Part shown: positions 33,054 through 41,758 of the stretch, piece by piece
How the letters are laid out: each line of letters begins with the position of its first letter
How positions within the stretch are numbered: position 1 is the first letter of the stretch
Assembly: GCF_000767795.1 (NCBI RefSeq)
Contig: NZ_JANX01000002.1
Coordinates: 1-64,000 of the forward strand
Direction of reading: 5' to 3'
DNA: 64,000 bases
From: Inquilinus limosus MP06
Lineage (GTDB): Bacteria; Pseudomonadota; Alphaproteobacteria; DSM-16000; Inquilinaceae
Translations under genes and position numbers: made by a program
Notes under the pieces: generated by a model
The model's database searches: none
Told to the model about the DNA's origin: nothing
Seen by the model: the letters and a program-made list of their open reading frames with translations, nothing else

Positions 33054-35957
33054 TCAGATTCCTCTGCATCGGCTGGGCATCTGCTCGGGCCAGATGCGTG
33101 TGTTGCCCGCCCCGTACAGCACCCGGACGCCGCACCGCATGGTGACGCGCGCCAGGGGCCGGCCGGTCGTGTCGATCACCATCGAGGCGTCGGCGGTCGA
33201 GGCCACGGCGCGATCGTCCGCGAATGACGAGACCGCGCCGTAGACAGGTGGGATGGCGAAGCGGCCATCCGCCTCGACATAGCCGTAATGCTCCCCGTCG
33301 GCGGCGGCATAGGCCAACCCGCCCGCCGGCAGCCCGAGATCGGCGAAGGCCAGCCCCTCGGCCGGCCGGCCCTGCTCGTCGATCCAGGTTGCCTGACCGT
33401 CCTCGCGAATCAGAACGGCCCGCCGGTCCCGGAACAGTCCCGCCGAGCCTGGCACCGACAGGGTCGGCCGGCCCCTGGCGTCGGCATAGCGCGTCACCGG
33501 CTTGCCATCGGCCGAATCGCGCGCGAGCAGCCATGGCGAGGCCGGAGGCCAGCTCCACTGGCCGGCCGGCAACTCGGCAACCGGCCTGCCTGTCCTGTCG
33601 ATCAGCCGGTTCGTCCTACCCGTCCGTTGCAGCGCGAGTCCCGACATGGCATCGAAGGTCGAGCCGGACGCGGTTGCCGGAGGGATGCTCCAAATCCCCG
33701 CGGCATCGACGTAGCCCTGCTGCGGCGGCTTGACGATCTCCCAACTCCGGCCGATCTGCGAGATCTCGGCACGGGGGTCGTCGTTGACCGGCGTACCGTC
33801 GGGCAGCAGCAGCCAGTTCTCCCGGTCGTCGCCGTAGCCGACCGAGGCCAGGATCTTCCCGTCCTCGGCGGCGGTGACGTCCAGCCCCCGCCGGAACGGC
33901 ACGATCTCGCGGCCGGACGAGTCGACCACCTCGGCCGGGGTCTCGTCGTCATCCGCGCCCGCCGTCGCCGACGCCTCGACACGCCAGAGATGGTCGTTGA
34001 GCCGGTGCACCGCGCCGAAGCGGGCCGGCAGCGCCCAGCGGCCCTGGCCGTCGATGACGCCGACCTGACCGGGGCCGAGGGAAGCGACAGCCAGGCCATC
34101 GGCGAAATCGCCGATGGCCCGGAACCGCGGCGGCACGACGACCCGGCGGGAGGCGATGTCGTAAAGCCCCCATGGCGCGTCCTCGGCGGCGGTCTCGTGG
34201 AAGCGCACGACGCCCGGCCCGGCGACCTCCGCCTCGAACACGTCCGGCAGGGGCGAGAGCTTGCCGCGGCGATCGAGCAGCCGCGACACGCCGTCCCGGT
34301 AGGCCAGCGCATAGCCGAACCGGAAGGGGCCGATGTGATCCTGGTCCGGGGCGAGCAGCGGCTTGCCGGCCTGGTCGAGCAGGCCGGTCCCTTCGGCCGT
34401 CTCGACGGCGAAGCGCAGCCCATCGGCCGGCACATCCCGGGTCTCGTCGTCGAGCGGCACGACCTTCTGCCAATGCGGCTTGAGCACGAGGTCGCCGTTC
34501 GAGAGCAGCAGCCCGGCGCCCTCGGCGCATTGGCAGTGGTTCTGCCCGATCACGGCGATCGCGGTCGGCGGAACGCTGCGGCCGGGCGAGTTGCGAAGGG
34601 GCTCGACCGCGTAGTTCGCGAGCGTTGCCGCCGCCTTATCGCCGAGGACGGCCCGACCTTCGGGGTCGATGATCGCGACGGGCGTGCCGTAGTCGCCCCA
34701 CAGCCACAGCCGGCCCTGGACGGCTTCGGCCTTCGCGACACGGGCCAGCCAGGCCGGAGGGTGCGCCCCGCCGATCCACTGGCCCCGCGGGGCCAGGATA
34801 CCGGCGATCCGGTCCTCGCCGCCGTCGCCCGGCTCCGGCGGCGCCGCCCGGAAGAAGAGGAAGCCGGTATCGTCGTAGGAGGATACCGGCTCCAGCCCTT
34901 TCGGCACGACGACCGGCTTGGCCAGCCCCGGCACGTAGACCTCCAGCCCGGCCGCCGTCGTCAGCAGCAGATAGCTTCCCTCTTGCCTGAGATCGTCGGC
35001 AGCGGACCGGTCCAGCTTGCGCAGCACCTCCCCGGCGGCGCCCAGCAGGTCGAAGCCGGCGTCCTCCTGGCCGTCGGCGGCCAGCCAGAAGCCGGGGCCG
35101 AGGGGCTGGACGCGCCAATAGTCCCGCGCGATGACCGATCCATCGGGGCGGATCAGCACGGTGCCGTTGGCCACGCCGAGCCGGCCCGCCGCCATCGGAG
35201 CGTCGATCTCGTCATATTCCGGCTCCAGACGCCACCGTCCGGCGCCATCCGCCAGCCCGTAGCGGCCGTCTGCGGCGGCGGCGATGAACAGGTCCTCGCC
35301 GAAGCTCTGCACCGGCTTGACACCGTCGACGGCATAGCGGCGCTCGCCGGTCGGCAGCAGATAGGCCGGCTTGTACTGGATCTGGACCAGACCGGGATCG
35401 CCGTCCTGGAGGAAGATCCGGGCGACGTCGTCGCCGAAGGCCGGACCGACCGGCTTGCCGGACCGATCGATCAGCCGGAAGCGGCCGTCCTGCATCACGG
35501 CCGCGAGCCCCAGCGTGGTGAAGGGGCCGGCCCAGTCGAAGCGAGGCGGCAGGGCCCATTGGCCCTGCGGGTCGAGATAGCCCCACTTGCCGCCGTCGCG
35601 GGCAGCGGCGCGGCCGCCATGGAAATCGTCGACGCTCTCGAAGCGCGGCGGGATGGCCAGGCGACCGTCCCGGTCCAGGAAGCCCCAGCGATGCGCGCCC
35701 AGGGCCGGATCCGCGGCGACGTCGTCGATGTCCTGTCCGGGCGGCGGCAGGAGGACCGCCGCCCGCCCCTCCCGCAGGTCGTGGATGCAGAGATTGGCGG
35801 CCAGGGGGCGGTCGGCGTCGAGGGACATCTTCGTCGCCAGGTCGTAGTAGGGCGCCTCGAAGCAGGGCGCCTCCTGCGCCGCGGCGGCGGCCGTCGCCGC
35901 GGCCAGGGCGGCCGCGCAGAGAATGATGGCGGCCGGGAGGCGGCGAAAGTGGATCAT
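33054..35957 (-). CDS. Giant secreted WG-repeat protein
   Basis: A 967-residue protein beginning in an ATGA overlap with the upstream WG-repeat gene. Signal peptide LPAAIILCAAALAAATAAAA. The body is a long array of WG (KWG) repeats of about 30-45 residues, e.g. WGFLDRDGRLAIPPRFESVD, KWGYLDPQGQWALPPRFDWA and GYVEADGRFAIPPVYGAVSS, interspersed with more degenerate copies. The final segment has two cysteines. WG repeats are thought to form beta-propeller or solenoid binding surfaces; roles are mostly unknown. It is probably periplasmic or surface-exposed and made together with its neighbour. Confidence 0.82.
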   Translation of the reverse strand: MIHFRRLPAAIILCAAALAAATAAAAAQEAPCFEAPYYDLATKMSLDADRPLAANLCIHDLREGRAAVLLPPPGQDIDDVAADPALGAHRWGFLDRDGRLAIPPRFESVDDFHGGRAAARDGGKWGYLDPQGQWALPPRFDWAGPFTTLGLAAVMQDGRFRLIDRSGKPVGPAFGDDVARIFLQDGDPGLVQIQYKPAYLLPTGERRYAVDGVKPVQSFGEDLFIAAAADGRYGLADGAGRWRLEPEYDEIDAPMAAGRLGVANGTVLIRPDGSVIARDYWRVQPLGPGFWLAADGQEDAGFDLLGAAGEVLRKLDRSAADDLRQEGSYLLLTTAAGLEVYVPGLAKPVVVPKGLEPVSSYDDTGFLFFRAAPPEPGDGGEDRIAGILAPRGQWIGGAHPPAWLARVAKAEAVQGRLWLWGDYGTPVAIIDPEGRAVLGDKAAATLANYAVEPLRNSPGRSVPPTAIAVIGQNHCQCAEGAGLLLSNGDLVLKPHWQKVVPLDDETRDVPADGLRFAVETAEGTGLLDQAGKPLLAPDQDHIGPFRFGYALAYRDGVSRLLDRRGKLSPLPDVFEAEVAGPGVVRFHETAAEDAPWGLYDIASRRVVVPPRFRAIGDFADGLAVASLGPGQVGVIDGQGRWALPARFGAVHRLNDHLWRVEASATAGADDDETPAEVVDSSGREIVPFRRGLDVTAAEDGKILASVGYGDDRENWLLLPDGTPVNDDPRAEISQIGRSWEIVKPPQQGYVDAAGIWSIPPATASGSTFDAMSGLALQRTGRTNRLIDRTGRPVAELPAGQWSWPPASPWLLARDSADGKPVTRYADARGRPTLSVPGSAGLFRDRRAVLIREDGQATWIDEQGRPAEGLAFADLGLPAGGLAYAAADGEHYGYVEADGRFAIPPVYGAVSSFADDRAVASTADASMVIDTTGRPLARVTMRCGVRVLYGAGNTRIWPEQMPSRCRGI

Positions 35958-38695
35958 CGCGTGGGGCATGACCGCTTCTGCTTGGGCCAGATCTGGGCGC
36001 TCTTGCCGTCGGCCACCACCGGACGGCCGCAATGCAGCAGGAACCGTGCGACCACGCGGCCCGAGGCGTCGATGAACTGTGGCACGCCCTTCTCGGAGAC
36101 GAGGGCGCGGCCGTCGCTGAAACTGGTCGCCCATTCGTACCGGGGACGGATGACGAAGCGGCCGGTCCGGTCGATATAGCCGTAGGCCTGGCCCGACCGG
36201 CTGGACTGCATGGCGAAGGCGCGGTCGCCTTCCATCGGGCCCAGCCTGTCGAAATAGGCGCCGATCACGCGTTTGCCGCCGGCGTCGAGGAACCCGTATT
36301 TCTCCTCCGGGCTCTTGAACGGCACCAGCCCGCCGCGGGCATCGCTCGTCTCCACGGCGTATCGCCCCGGCAGGCGCAGGATCTCGGCGCCGTCGAGCGC
36401 CATCAGCACGGTTTCGTCCTTGTCCTCGTCGTTGCGGACCAGTCGCCCCATGCCGGCCAAGGGCGACGCGTCGGCCAGTCCCGCCGGGCCGGCCTTGCCG
36501 TCCTGGTCCAGCAGGACGCTGCCGCCATCGACGGAGGCGCTGGCGAGACCCTCGGGCTGCACGAAATCGATGGCGCTGACATAGCGCGGCGGGACGCGCC
36601 ATTCGCCCCGGCTGTCGATCGCGCCGTAGCGGTCGTCGAAGCGGAGGACGATCCAATCCCCCGCCATCTCCGTCCGGTCGGGCGCGGCATCGCTCCGCAG
36701 CAGGACCTTGCCGGCCCCGTCGACCAGCGCGGCCCCGCCCGACGCCGGCTTGATCAGGAAGCGGTTCGCCGCCAGGCGCTCCGGCTTGTCGCGCAGATCC
36801 TCGCCGATCTCCCCGCCCGCGGCGACCGAGGCCAGGCGGTACACGCTCTCGGGCCCCCCTCCCGGCCTCAGCGGCTTGCTGCTCTGGGCCACGTAGACGC
36901 CGTCGTCCAGCCGTTCCGGCTCGCCGTAGCCGGCGATGCGGGGCGGGATCACCCACCGGCCCTGCCGGTCGAGCACGCCCCAGGCCTCCGCCTGCCGCGC
37001 CAGGGCGTAGCCGCCATCGAAAGGCTTGATCTCTTCCAGCGTCGGCTCGACCAGCACCTTCCCGGCCTCGATGTCCCACAGGCCCCAGCCCACCGAACCG
37101 CCCTCGGCCCGCCGCGAATAGAGGAGGCAGCCCGACGAGATGTCCTGCGCCTCCTCGATCACGCTGCGCGGCACGTCCCGCCGCCGGCCGTGTCCGTCGA
37201 TCAGGACCGGGCGGACGGCCTCGCCGCCCTGGTCCCTGGCCACGGCGTATCCGCCGCCGAAGCCGCTGAGCCGCTCCAGTGTCGGCGGGACCACCCAGCC
37301 GCCGTCGCCGTCGATCGCGCCATAGGACCCCTTGACCGTCTGGACCCGGAGAAGCAGGTCGCCCCGGCCGCCTGGTCCGATGTCATCCCAGTCGGGGTTG
37401 GTGACGATCCTGCCCTTGGCCGTCAGGATTCCTCCGGGCGCGCGGTAGTCCTTCGGCAGCAGCGTCGCAAACGGCAGCGGCAGGGCGTCGGCCGCACCCG
37501 CCGCGTCGCCATCGGAGACGGGATAGGCGCTATAGCCGTTCAGCGCCTTGACCGTCGCGTCGTCGAGCAGCGGCCGGCCGTCGCGGTCCAGGATCTGCAC
37601 CAGGGTGGGCCCGCCGTCGGACGCATCGGACGGCTCGCTTATCCAGAGCACGTCGCCATGCGCCTCGATCTCGGGATGATCGGCCGGGACGGCCCTGATC
37701 TCCGCCTTCGCCCCGATCAGCAGCACGGCGTCGTCGGCCGCCAGCGCGCTCCAGCGGCCGAACGACACCAGGCTCGGATACTGCCCGAGGTCACGGACGA
37801 CCGCCGCCTTGTCGTCGAGGATCTGCTGGGTGCCGTCCTTCGTCGTCGCCAGCCACGTGCCGGGCATCAGCAGTTCCACCGAGCGATAGCCGGTCCCGGA
37901 CAGCGGCTTGCCGGCAGCATCGACGAACCACCAGCCATCGTCGTGGTAGATCGCGACCGTGCCGCCGTCGGACCGCGGGGCCATTGTGCTGCCGAGAACC
38001 TCCGGGGCGATCGCCCACCGGCCGGACTCGTCCAGATACCCCCAGCGCCCGCCGTATTTCGTCTCGCGCCGCTGGGCCGGGACCAGCCCGCCCTGGGGCA
38101 ACCCTACATCCATCACGTCCTCCGGCAGGTCCCGGGCCAGGCCCGTCGCGGCGTTCCACAGGAGCGGCGCGACGGGTACCAGGATGCTGGCCAGCGGCTG
38201 CCCGGGCTCGAAGCCGTAGCGGCCCAGGCGCCAGCCCGGGGGCAGGGTCCTGACCGTCCGGCCCTGGCGGTCGATCAGCAGATGCCGGCCGTCGGATTCG
38301 ACGATCGCGGTGCCGTCGCCGTTGAAGGACGTCGCCCCCTGGAACCTCGGCTCGATCACCCAGGCACCCTTCGGGTCGATATAGCCCCAGAGCCCCTTCA
38401 CCTGCACCGCCGCCAGACCGTTGGAGAACCCCTCGGCGTCGTCGAAGGCCGGCTCGACGACCATCCGGCCCGAGGCGTCGAGATAGCCCCATCGGGGCGG
38501 GCCGTCCTCCCGCTCCGGCCCGATCTGCACCGCGGCCAGCCCTTCGCTGTAGGCCCAGTTACAGGCCGACCTGCCGAGGGCGTCGGTGCAGTCGTACCCT
38601 GGCCCGGCGGAGCGCGCCGGGGCGGGGCCAATCACAAGCAGGATGGCGGCCAGCGCCACGGCCGCGCCGTCCCGGCTCCTCCGTCCAGGGGTCAT
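35954..38695 (-). CDS. Giant secreted WG-repeat protein, first of a tandem pair
   Basis: A 913-residue protein; the start at 38695 has AGAGGA upstream and leaves a normal signal peptide (AVALAAILLVIGPAPARSAG). Early repeats are canonical: RWGYLDASGRMVVEPAFDDA, LWGYIDPKGAWVIEPRFQGA and RWGYLDESGRWAIAPEVLGS. Later repeats include WGVLDRQGRWVIPPRIAGYG and YGYIDRTGRFVIRPRYEWAT. It ends with a Cys-containing LLHCGRPVVADGKSAQIWPK segment closely matching the end of the downstream paralogue, so the pair arose by duplication. First gene of the run reaching to 31704. Confidence 0.83.
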   Translation of the reverse strand: MTPGRRSRDGAAVALAAILLVIGPAPARSAGPGYDCTDALGRSACNWAYSEGLAAVQIGPEREDGPPRWGYLDASGRMVVEPAFDDAEGFSNGLAAVQVKGLWGYIDPKGAWVIEPRFQGATSFNGDGTAIVESDGRHLLIDRQGRTVRTLPPGWRLGRYGFEPGQPLASILVPVAPLLWNAATGLARDLPEDVMDVGLPQGGLVPAQRRETKYGGRWGYLDESGRWAIAPEVLGSTMAPRSDGGTVAIYHDDGWWFVDAAGKPLSGTGYRSVELLMPGTWLATTKDGTQQILDDKAAVVRDLGQYPSLVSFGRWSALAADDAVLLIGAKAEIRAVPADHPEIEAHGDVLWISEPSDASDGGPTLVQILDRDGRPLLDDATVKALNGYSAYPVSDGDAAGAADALPLPFATLLPKDYRAPGGILTAKGRIVTNPDWDDIGPGGRGDLLLRVQTVKGSYGAIDGDGGWVVPPTLERLSGFGGGYAVARDQGGEAVRPVLIDGHGRRRDVPRSVIEEAQDISSGCLLYSRRAEGGSVGWGLWDIEAGKVLVEPTLEEIKPFDGGYALARQAEAWGVLDRQGRWVIPPRIAGYGEPERLDDGVYVAQSSKPLRPGGGPESVYRLASVAAGGEIGEDLRDKPERLAANRFLIKPASGGAALVDGAGKVLLRSDAAPDRTEMAGDWIVLRFDDRYGAIDSRGEWRVPPRYVSAIDFVQPEGLASASVDGGSVLLDQDGKAGPAGLADASPLAGMGRLVRNDEDKDETVLMALDGAEILRLPGRYAVETSDARGGLVPFKSPEEKYGFLDAGGKRVIGAYFDRLGPMEGDRAFAMQSSRSGQAYGYIDRTGRFVIRPRYEWATSFSDGRALVSEKGVPQFIDASGRVVARFLLHCGRPVVADGKSAQIWPKQKRSCPTR

Positions 38696-38871
38696 CCGTC
38701 CTCTTCCCGATGTCAACAGGACCCGCGCCGGGGCGGGCACCCGCGCCAGCCCACCAGATCTAGCCCAACAGGCACAGGCCCCAGGAAGGAAAAGGTGCCT
38801 GTCCATCCCATTTCGGGCACAGGCCGTCCCAGACCCTTCCCGCCCGCGCCTCCGGGCGCTATGGCAGCGGC

Positions 38872-39651
38872 ATGTCTGTGATTGTCGATCGGCTGCCGCT
38901 GCCGGCCCGGACCGGATCGGCGACGCGCCGACACGCCGCCGTCGTCCTGGCCACCGCCCTCATGCTCGTCGGAGGCGCGACCCCGGCCTTCTGCTCCCCT
39001 CTCGACGACGCGCAGGCTGCCCTCGATGCCGGCGACTACGAGAAGGCCCGGTCGCTGTGGCTGCGCCTGGCCGAACAGGGCGACGCACGGGCGAGCTACG
39101 GCATGGGCCTCCTCTACGAGGGTGGCGACGGTGTCGACATCGACGCCGCCGAAGCAGCGCGCTGGTACCGCAAGGCCGCGGATCAGGGCTATGCCCCCGC
39201 CCAGGAGAGGTTGGGGGGCTTCTATCATTTCGGACTGGCCGCGACGCAGGACGACGCCGAAGCCGCCGCCTGGTATCGCAAGGCGGCCGACCAGGGCCTC
39301 GCCGAAGCCCAGTACGACCTGGGCATCCTGTATGAGCAGGGACAGGGTGTACCCCAGGATCCGGCCGAGGCCGCCCGCTGGTACCGCCGTGCCGCCGATC
39401 AGGGGTACCCCAAGGCCATGGGCGGCCTGGGCCTCCTGTATCTCGACGGGACCGGCGTGCCGAAGGACGCCGTCGCGGGCCTGACGCTGATCCTCCTCGA
39501 ACGCAGGCTCGGCGACGAGATCGAGCGCGATGTCACCGATGAACTGCTGGCGCAGATCGAACGCCAGCATCCGCTTTCGCAGCAGCAGCGTGACCGGGCG
39601 GCGGCCGCCGCCCGCCAGTGGCATCCGGGCAGCCCGCTTCCCCTGCCCTGA
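38872..39651 (+). CDS. Secreted Sel1-repeat (TPR-like) protein
   Basis: A 259-residue protein. A hydrophobic signal-like segment (AAVVLATALMLVGGATPAFC) follows an Arg-rich N-terminus. Four Sel1 repeats follow: YEKARSLWLRLAEQGDARAS, AARWYRKAADQGYAPAQERL, AAAWYRKAADQGLAEAQYDL and AARWYRRAADQGYPKAMGGL. The C-terminal 60 residues are helical and charged. Sel1 proteins usually scaffold periplasmic or signalling complexes. It is divergent from the WG-repeat genes. Confidence 0.8.
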   Translation: MSVIVDRLPLPARTGSATRRHAAVVLATALMLVGGATPAFCSPLDDAQAALDAGDYEKARSLWLRLAEQGDARASYGMGLLYEGGDGVDIDAAEAARWYRKAADQGYAPAQERLGGFYHFGLAATQDDAEAAAWYRKAADQGLAEAQYDLGILYEQGQGVPQDPAEAARWYRRAADQGYPKAMGGLGLLYLDGTGVPKDAVAGLTLILLERRLGDEIERDVTDELLAQIERQHPLSQQQRDRAAAAARQWHPGSPLPLP

Positions 39652-39738
39652 CCTCCGGAGACGACTGCCATGCGCGCGTCGCCTTTCTAATTATTCTCAT
39701 ATTGAGATTAAATGAGATCACCGGTTCCGGAGGATCGC

Positions 39739-40617
39739 ATGCGCGACGTCACCGTCCTGACCGCCGAAGACATCCTTGGCATCGCCGAGGACACCCCGGG
39801 GCGGCTGTTCACCGGCGACCCGGATGCTGCGAGGCGGGAGTATCACGCCCTCGCCATACGCTGGCATCCGGACCGTTGCGGGGAGATCGAGGCGGGCCGC
39901 GTGTTCCGGCATGTCGCCGCCCTCTATCGCGCGGCCGGTCGCAGGCTGCGCGACCGCGCCTGGCGGACGCCTGGCGTCGTCGAGTTCGAGGACGAGGAAG
40001 GCCGGCGCTTCCGGCTGCGTTTCCTCCGGCAGAAGGGCTTCGAGCTGGGCGAGATGTACATCGGCCGCCGGACCATCGCCTTCGCGGTCGCGCATCAGCA
40101 CCGGGATCTCTTCGACAACGCCCTCGGGGCGATCGGCTCCTTCACCTTCGGCTCGGACCGGATGCGCGACGAGATCGCGCGCTGCCAGCCGGAGACCGTC
40201 CGGCACCTGCGGACGGCGGACCGCCTGGTCCTGGTGGTCCGGAATCCTCCCGACATGGTCCTGCTCGAGGATCTCGTCGCCCATCTCGGCGGCACGATCG
40301 ACCCCAGGCACGCGGCCTGGATCGTCAGCTCGCTGGAAAACCTCGCCTGCTATCTCGGTTACGCCGGCATCGTCCACAACGCGATCGGCCCCGCGACCTG
40401 CTTCGTCTCGTCGGCGGCCCATGTCTGTGCCCTCCTCGGCGGCTGGTGGTACGCCGCGCGGGTCGGACGGCCGCTCGTGGCAGTCCCCGCGCGCACGATC
40501 GACCAGGGACCGGCCGACCTCGCCCGGACCGGGATCGGGGATCCGCGCACGGACCTCTACCTGATCCGGCCACCGGCCGCGAGATCCTGGACGATCCGGG
40601 CGGTGCCCGCCTGTTGA
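39739..40617 (+). CDS. J-domain protein with degenerate protein-kinase fold (module gene 1), frameshifted near its end
   Basis: Start at 39739 behind GGAGG. Residues 1-75 form a J-domain with the Hsp70-stimulating HPD at 43-45 (AIRWHPDRC). Residues about 85-290 resemble a protein kinase: a GEMYIGRRTIAFAV strand region, hinge-like VLLEDLVAHLGG, and a catalytic-loop equivalent YAGIVHNAIGPATCFV where HRD is replaced by H213-N-A. DFG is replaced by LLGGWW, so it is a predicted pseudokinase. The frame ends at 40617, but protein-like sequence continues in another frame to 40787. It could recruit DnaK to partner proteins; the vWA and PurA-like genes follow immediately. Confidence 0.72.
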   Translation: MRDVTVLTAEDILGIAEDTPGRLFTGDPDAARREYHALAIRWHPDRCGEIEAGRVFRHVAALYRAAGRRLRDRAWRTPGVVEFEDEEGRRFRLRFLRQKGFELGEMYIGRRTIAFAVAHQHRDLFDNALGAIGSFTFGSDRMRDEIARCQPETVRHLRTADRLVLVVRNPPDMVLLEDLVAHLGGTIDPRHAAWIVSSLENLACYLGYAGIVHNAIGPATCFVSSAAHVCALLGGWWYAARVGRPLVAVPARTIDQGPADLARTGIGDPRTDLYLIRPPAARSWTIRAVPAC

Positions 40618-40787
40618 GATCCCCCGAAGTCCCGAAGCCTTTCGCGGATTTCCTCGTCGATCCGCCGGCCGGGACGGCCGTCGCCGACTACGAGCGCTGG
40701 CAGTCCGCTTTGACGGCGGCCTTCGGCGCACGCCGCTTCGTCCCGCTCGCGATCGAGCCGGACGCGATCTATCCCGCAACGGAATGA
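40563..40787 (+). pseudogene. Out-of-frame C-terminal part of the J-domain/pseudokinase protein
   Basis: This frame reads DPATGREILDDPGGARLLRS then PEVPKPFADFLVDPPAGTAV and YERWQSALTAAFGARRFVPL, a plausible C-terminal tail of the preceding protein. Its stop (40785-40787) lies just before the vWA gene. The frame break is between about 40555 and 40575. With one base gained or lost the protein would be about 350 residues long. This may be a sequencing error or a recent mutation. Confidence 0.6.
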
Positions 40788-40801
40788 AAGGAGACATCAT
40801 C

Positions 40802-41708
40802 ATGGGTGCTGGCCGCTGGGACGGAGTGGGCATCCTTCTCATCCGCGACCGCTGGCAGGCCGACATCGGCCATCTTCAGCCGCAGCCGGATCGCCGACGA
40901 CCTCGACCCACGGCGGATCACCGTGCGCGAATCCCGCGACTCGCCGGACAACCCGAACTCCACCGCCATCATTGTCGGCCTTGATGTCACCGGCTCGATG
41001 GGCGTCATCGCCGACAACCTGGCCCGTACCGGGCTCGGCACGCTGGTCGGCGAGATCCTCGACCGCAAGCCGGTGCCGGATCCCCATATTGCTTTCATGG
41101 GCATCGGCGACGCCTGGTGCGACCGCTACCCGCTCCAGGTTACGCAGTTTGAGGCGGATATCCGCATCGCCGCCACGCTCAAGGACCTGTATCTGGAGAA
41201 GGGCGGCGGAGGGAACAGCTATAAATCCTACAACCTGCCCTGGTACTTCGCAGCCAGGCACACCTCGATCGACTGCTTCGAGAGGCGCGGCCGAAAGGGC
41301 TACCTGTTCACGGTCGGCGACGAGGAGGCCCCGCCGGTCCTGCTGGCGAGCCACATCCGCGAGGTCATCGGCGACGAAGCGGCCCGCGACATCTCCACCC
41401 CCGACCTCCTGGCAATGGCGTCGCGGACCTACAACGTCTTCCACTGCGTCATCGAGCAGGGCAGCTACGCCAGCGCCTGCCTCGACAAGGTGCTCGACAG
41501 CTGGCACGCCGTCCTCGGCCAGAGAGTGCTCCGCGTCGGCGACTACGACCGGCTGCCCGAGGTGATCGTCTCGGCGATCGAGGTCACCGAGGGCCGCGAC
41601 CACAGGGACGTCGCCAGGAGCTGGCCGGGCTCGACCACCCGTGTGGTCGGCCGGGCGATCGCCAACCTGCCGGCCGCCTCGCCGGGAACCGGCATCGTCC
41701 GGTTCTGA
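40802..41708 (+). CDS. vWA (von Willebrand factor A) domain protein (module gene 2), frame break near its start
   Basis: About 300 residues. The ATG at 40802 follows AAAGGAGA and encodes MGAGRWD. The body is in another frame, joining near 40820 as TEWASFSSATAG and continuing RIADDLDPRRITVRESRDSP. The metal-ion-dependent adhesion site DxxGS is intact as DVTGSM at about residue 61, with a later T/D pattern (GIGDAWCDRYP, FTVGDEEAPP). vWA proteins of this kind are intracellular scaffolds binding partners through Mg2+. It lies 14 bases after the J-domain gene and 50 bases before the PurA-like gene. Confidence 0.72.
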
Positions 41709-41715
41709 CCCCCAT

Positions 41716-41740
41716 GGCCGCCGCCGCTCCGGCGGCGGCC
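41716..41740. repeat. Strong hairpin between the vWA and PurA-like genes
   Basis: GGCCGCCGCCG (41716-41726) pairs perfectly with CGGCGGCGGCC (41730-41740) around a three-base loop. It starts seven bases after the vWA stop and ends 18 bases before the PurA-like start. There is no T-run. It could protect or attenuate the operon mRNA and set different expression of the third gene; this is inferred. Confidence 0.5.
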
Positions 41741-41758
41741 CCTTCCTCGGAAAGACCG

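Noticed and set aside
36032-38881. Very long plus-strand open frame (949 codons) opposite a WG-repeat gene
   Set aside because: It mirrors the repeat structure of the true minus-strand gene; composition is low-complexity R/A/G/D and no family features are present.
39739-41708. TerY-P type tellurite/phage-response triad (vWA, kinase, PP2C)
   Set aside because: No PP2C phosphatase or Ter genes; the kinase part lacks catalytic residues and carries a J-domain, so the match is only partial.
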